From: Candidatus Sericytochromatia bacterium
GTDB lineage: Bacteria; Cyanobacteriota; Sericytochromatia; UBA7694; JACMQJ01
DNA: 6,692 nucleotides
Reading direction: 5' to 3'
NCBI GenBank assembly: GCA_014377055.1
Contig: JACMQJ010000441.1
Span: 1-6,692 of the forward strand
Shown: in pieces, positions 6,567 to 6,692 of the stretch
How the letters are laid out: each line of letters starts with the position of its first letter
How positions within the stretch are numbered: the stretch's first letter is position 1
Notes under the pieces: model-generated
The model's database searches: none
Told to the model about the DNA's origin: nothing
What the model saw: only the letters and a program-made list of their open reading frames with translations
Program-made: the position numbers and the translations under genes

Positions 6567-6692
6567 TTACTTATTCAGATAAGAAGTAAGCTTTTTAGAC
6601 ATTTCAGTAGAGAATCCTTCTGCTATATTGACAGACTTATTACCTAATTTTAGATATATTTTTCCATCTGGAGTATCAGCAGAATAAGATGT
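6567..6692 (-). CDS. C-terminal end of an unidentified gene upstream of the sugar permease (partial)
   Basis: The minus strand is open from the window edge to a TAA at 6567-6569, giving 41 C-terminal residues that begin TSYSADTPDGKIYLKLGNKS and end KKLTSYLNK. The 5' part lies outside the window. The visible part looks like a strand pair (GKIYLKLGNKSVNI) followed by an amphipathic helix. It has no membrane segment and does not carry the familiar end of a MalG-type permease. By position, 41 bases ahead of the permease in the same direction, it could be the transporter's solute-binding protein, but the 41 residues do not show this. Codon use resembles the neighbouring genes. Confidence 0.6.
   Translation of the reverse strand, partial: TSYSADTPDGKIYLKLGNKSVNIAEGFSTEMSKKLTSYLNK

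Noticed and set aside
1..6692. Alternative genetic code, as in some AT-rich bacteria
   Set aside because: The permease ends at a TGA directly after a TGG-coded Trp, and the conserved frames contain no internal TGA.
1..6692. Mobile element, CRISPR array, tRNA, rRNA or defence system
   Set aside because: I saw no spaced direct repeats, terminal inverted repeats, transposase or recombinase motifs, cloverleaf patterns or defence-family motifs on either strand.

Overview
This is a strongly AT-rich stretch of bacterial chromosome, mostly envelope genes, using the standard code (TGA is a stop and Trp is TGG). The best phylogenetic hint is an exported amidase with tandem AMIN-like domains ahead of a zinc Amidase_3 domain, next to a two-domain GerMN lipoprotein. 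Together with the low GC content this suggests a non-photosynthetic relative of Cyanobacteria (Melainabacteria/Vampirovibrionia type). That is an inference from gene content and composition, not a marker-gene result.

Layout: (1) From about 3780 down to 7 on the minus strand, four closely spaced genes run in one direction with gaps of roughly 60, 56 and 20 bases: a 117-aa cytoplasmic protein I do not recognise, a GerMN lipoprotein, the AMIN/Amidase_3 N-acetylmuramoyl-L-alanine amidase, and a small lipoprotein of unknown role. They look like one operon serving the cell wall or envelope. (2) A divergent intergenic region (about 3781-3964) carries a plausible extended -10 promoter for the plus-strand gene, overlapped by a short palindrome. 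(3) A 529-aa exported TPR protein occupies 3965-5554 on the plus strand. (4) A 101-base convergent gap with one GC-containing hairpin separates it from (5) a minus-strand transport unit: a MalF/UgpA-type sugar ABC permease (5656-6525), preceded 41 bases upstream by the C-terminal end of another gene that runs off the window.

How the genes may work together: the amidase would cut stem peptides from peptidoglycan after binding the wall through its AMIN-like domains. The GerMN lipoprotein, the small lipoprotein and possibly the exported TPR protein are candidate envelope partners. The sugar permease unit is probably unrelated and merely adjacent. I see no mobile element, CRISPR array, tRNA, rRNA or clear novel system. 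The points worth a second look are start-site oddities in the wall operon, two unrecognised genes bracketing the amidase/GerMN pair, an AU-only hairpin beside the amidase ribosome binding site, and a sugar permease that ends its transcription unit without the usual second permease.
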